24,898 bases of DNA from Oxalobacter formigenes (GTDB lineage: Bacteria > Pseudomonadota > Gammaproteobacteria > Burkholderiales > Burkholderiaceae_D), in the NCBI GenBank assembly GCA_019424645.1, contig JAHYZB010000092.1, forward strand, positions 1 to 24,898, written 5' to 3'. Positions 24,731 to 24,898 of the stretch are shown piece by piece (position 1 is the first letter of the stretch; each line of letters starts with the position of its first letter). The notes beneath the pieces are model-generated. The model had not been told where the DNA came from and made no database searches. It saw only the letters and a list, made by a program, of their open reading frames with translations. The position numbers and the translations under genes were made by a program.

Positions 24731-24898
24731 TTAAAACGGGAACTTTGGCATAAGGTTTCTTTTTTTCTCAAGTTCGGCTTCCCTGTCGATCAGGAAACGA
24801 AGCCCTTCGACGATTTTGGAATTCTTGTTTTCCTTCGCGAAATCACTTGCAGTGTAGCCGCGCTGGTTTTTGATGGTCGGATCGGCGCCGGCATCGTA
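24731..24898 (-). CDS. Ankyrin-repeat protein, C-terminal end (cut by window edge)
   Basis: The last 55 codons of a minus-strand gene are visible, ending with TAA at 24731-24733. The segment DAGADPTIKNQRGYTASDFA is a clear ankyrin repeat fragment (GADP-x-x-K-x-x-x-G-x-T-x-x-x-x-A). A charged tail with LIDREAELEKKRN and the end MPKFPF follows. Ankyrin repeats bind proteins; the partner and the N-terminal part, including any signal peptide, lie outside the window. It converges on nadB, and a short inverted repeat (24726-24740) spans its stop codon. Confidence 0.8.
   Translation of the reverse strand, partial: YDAGADPTIKNQRGYTASDFAKENKNSKIVEGLRFLIDREAELEKKRNLMPKFPF

Noticed and set aside
24726..24740. 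CCCGTTT/AAACGGG inverted repeat between nadB and the ankyrin gene as a terminator
   Set aside because: The usable stem is only about five base pairs and there is no T-run on either strand, so I did not call a terminator.

Overview
The window reads as a stretch of a Gram-negative betaproteobacterial chromosome of moderate GC. The protein sequences of PyrG, KdsA, Eno, LolC/LolD, RecJ and the Lmo0937-like peptide look like Burkholderiales. The combination of moderate GC, large host-contact surface proteins, and Sel1 and ankyrin proteins fits Oxalobacteraceae, possibly Oxalobacter. That genus call is inference from recall, not from a search. No rRNA, CRISPR array, intact insertion sequence or phage is visible.

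Layout. Positions 1-583 are AT-rich and without a convincing gene, and lead into a very large autotransporter (584-4285) with an extended signal peptide and ten regularly spaced YGG boxes. Between it and a tRNA-Asn (4990-5065, minus strand, consensus promoter, strong terminator) lies a broken tyrosine integrase (about 4376-4863). This looks like the scar of an element that once sat at the tRNA 3' end. The minus-strand housekeeping cluster pyrG-kdsA-eno-ftsB follows (5202-9487). A second, shorter autotransporter with its own AT-rich promoter region and long terminator hairpin (9775-12393) separates it from the minus-strand run lolC-lolD-tatD-comEC (12485-17716). recJ is divergent from lolC (17971-19665). 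A secreted Sel1-repeat protein (19734-21368) is preceded by the decayed 3' end of a second Sel1 gene (21394-21551). Then come proC (minus), a 49-residue membrane peptide gene, nadB (plus), and the 3' end of an ankyrin-repeat gene cut by the window edge.

How the genes fit together. CTP from PyrG and KDO-8-phosphate from KdsA both feed CMP-KDO for lipopolysaccharide. Enolase supplies phosphoenolpyruvate, a KdsA substrate, so pyrG-kdsA-eno is a metabolically sensible operon, with the division protein FtsB at its end. LolC/LolD release lipoproteins towards the outer membrane. ComEC imports single-stranded DNA, and divergently encoded RecJ degrades single-stranded DNA.

The most unusual content is accessory: the periodic autotransporter, the integrase scar beside tRNA-Asn, and the Sel1 gene remnant. 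I found no clearly new multi-gene system.
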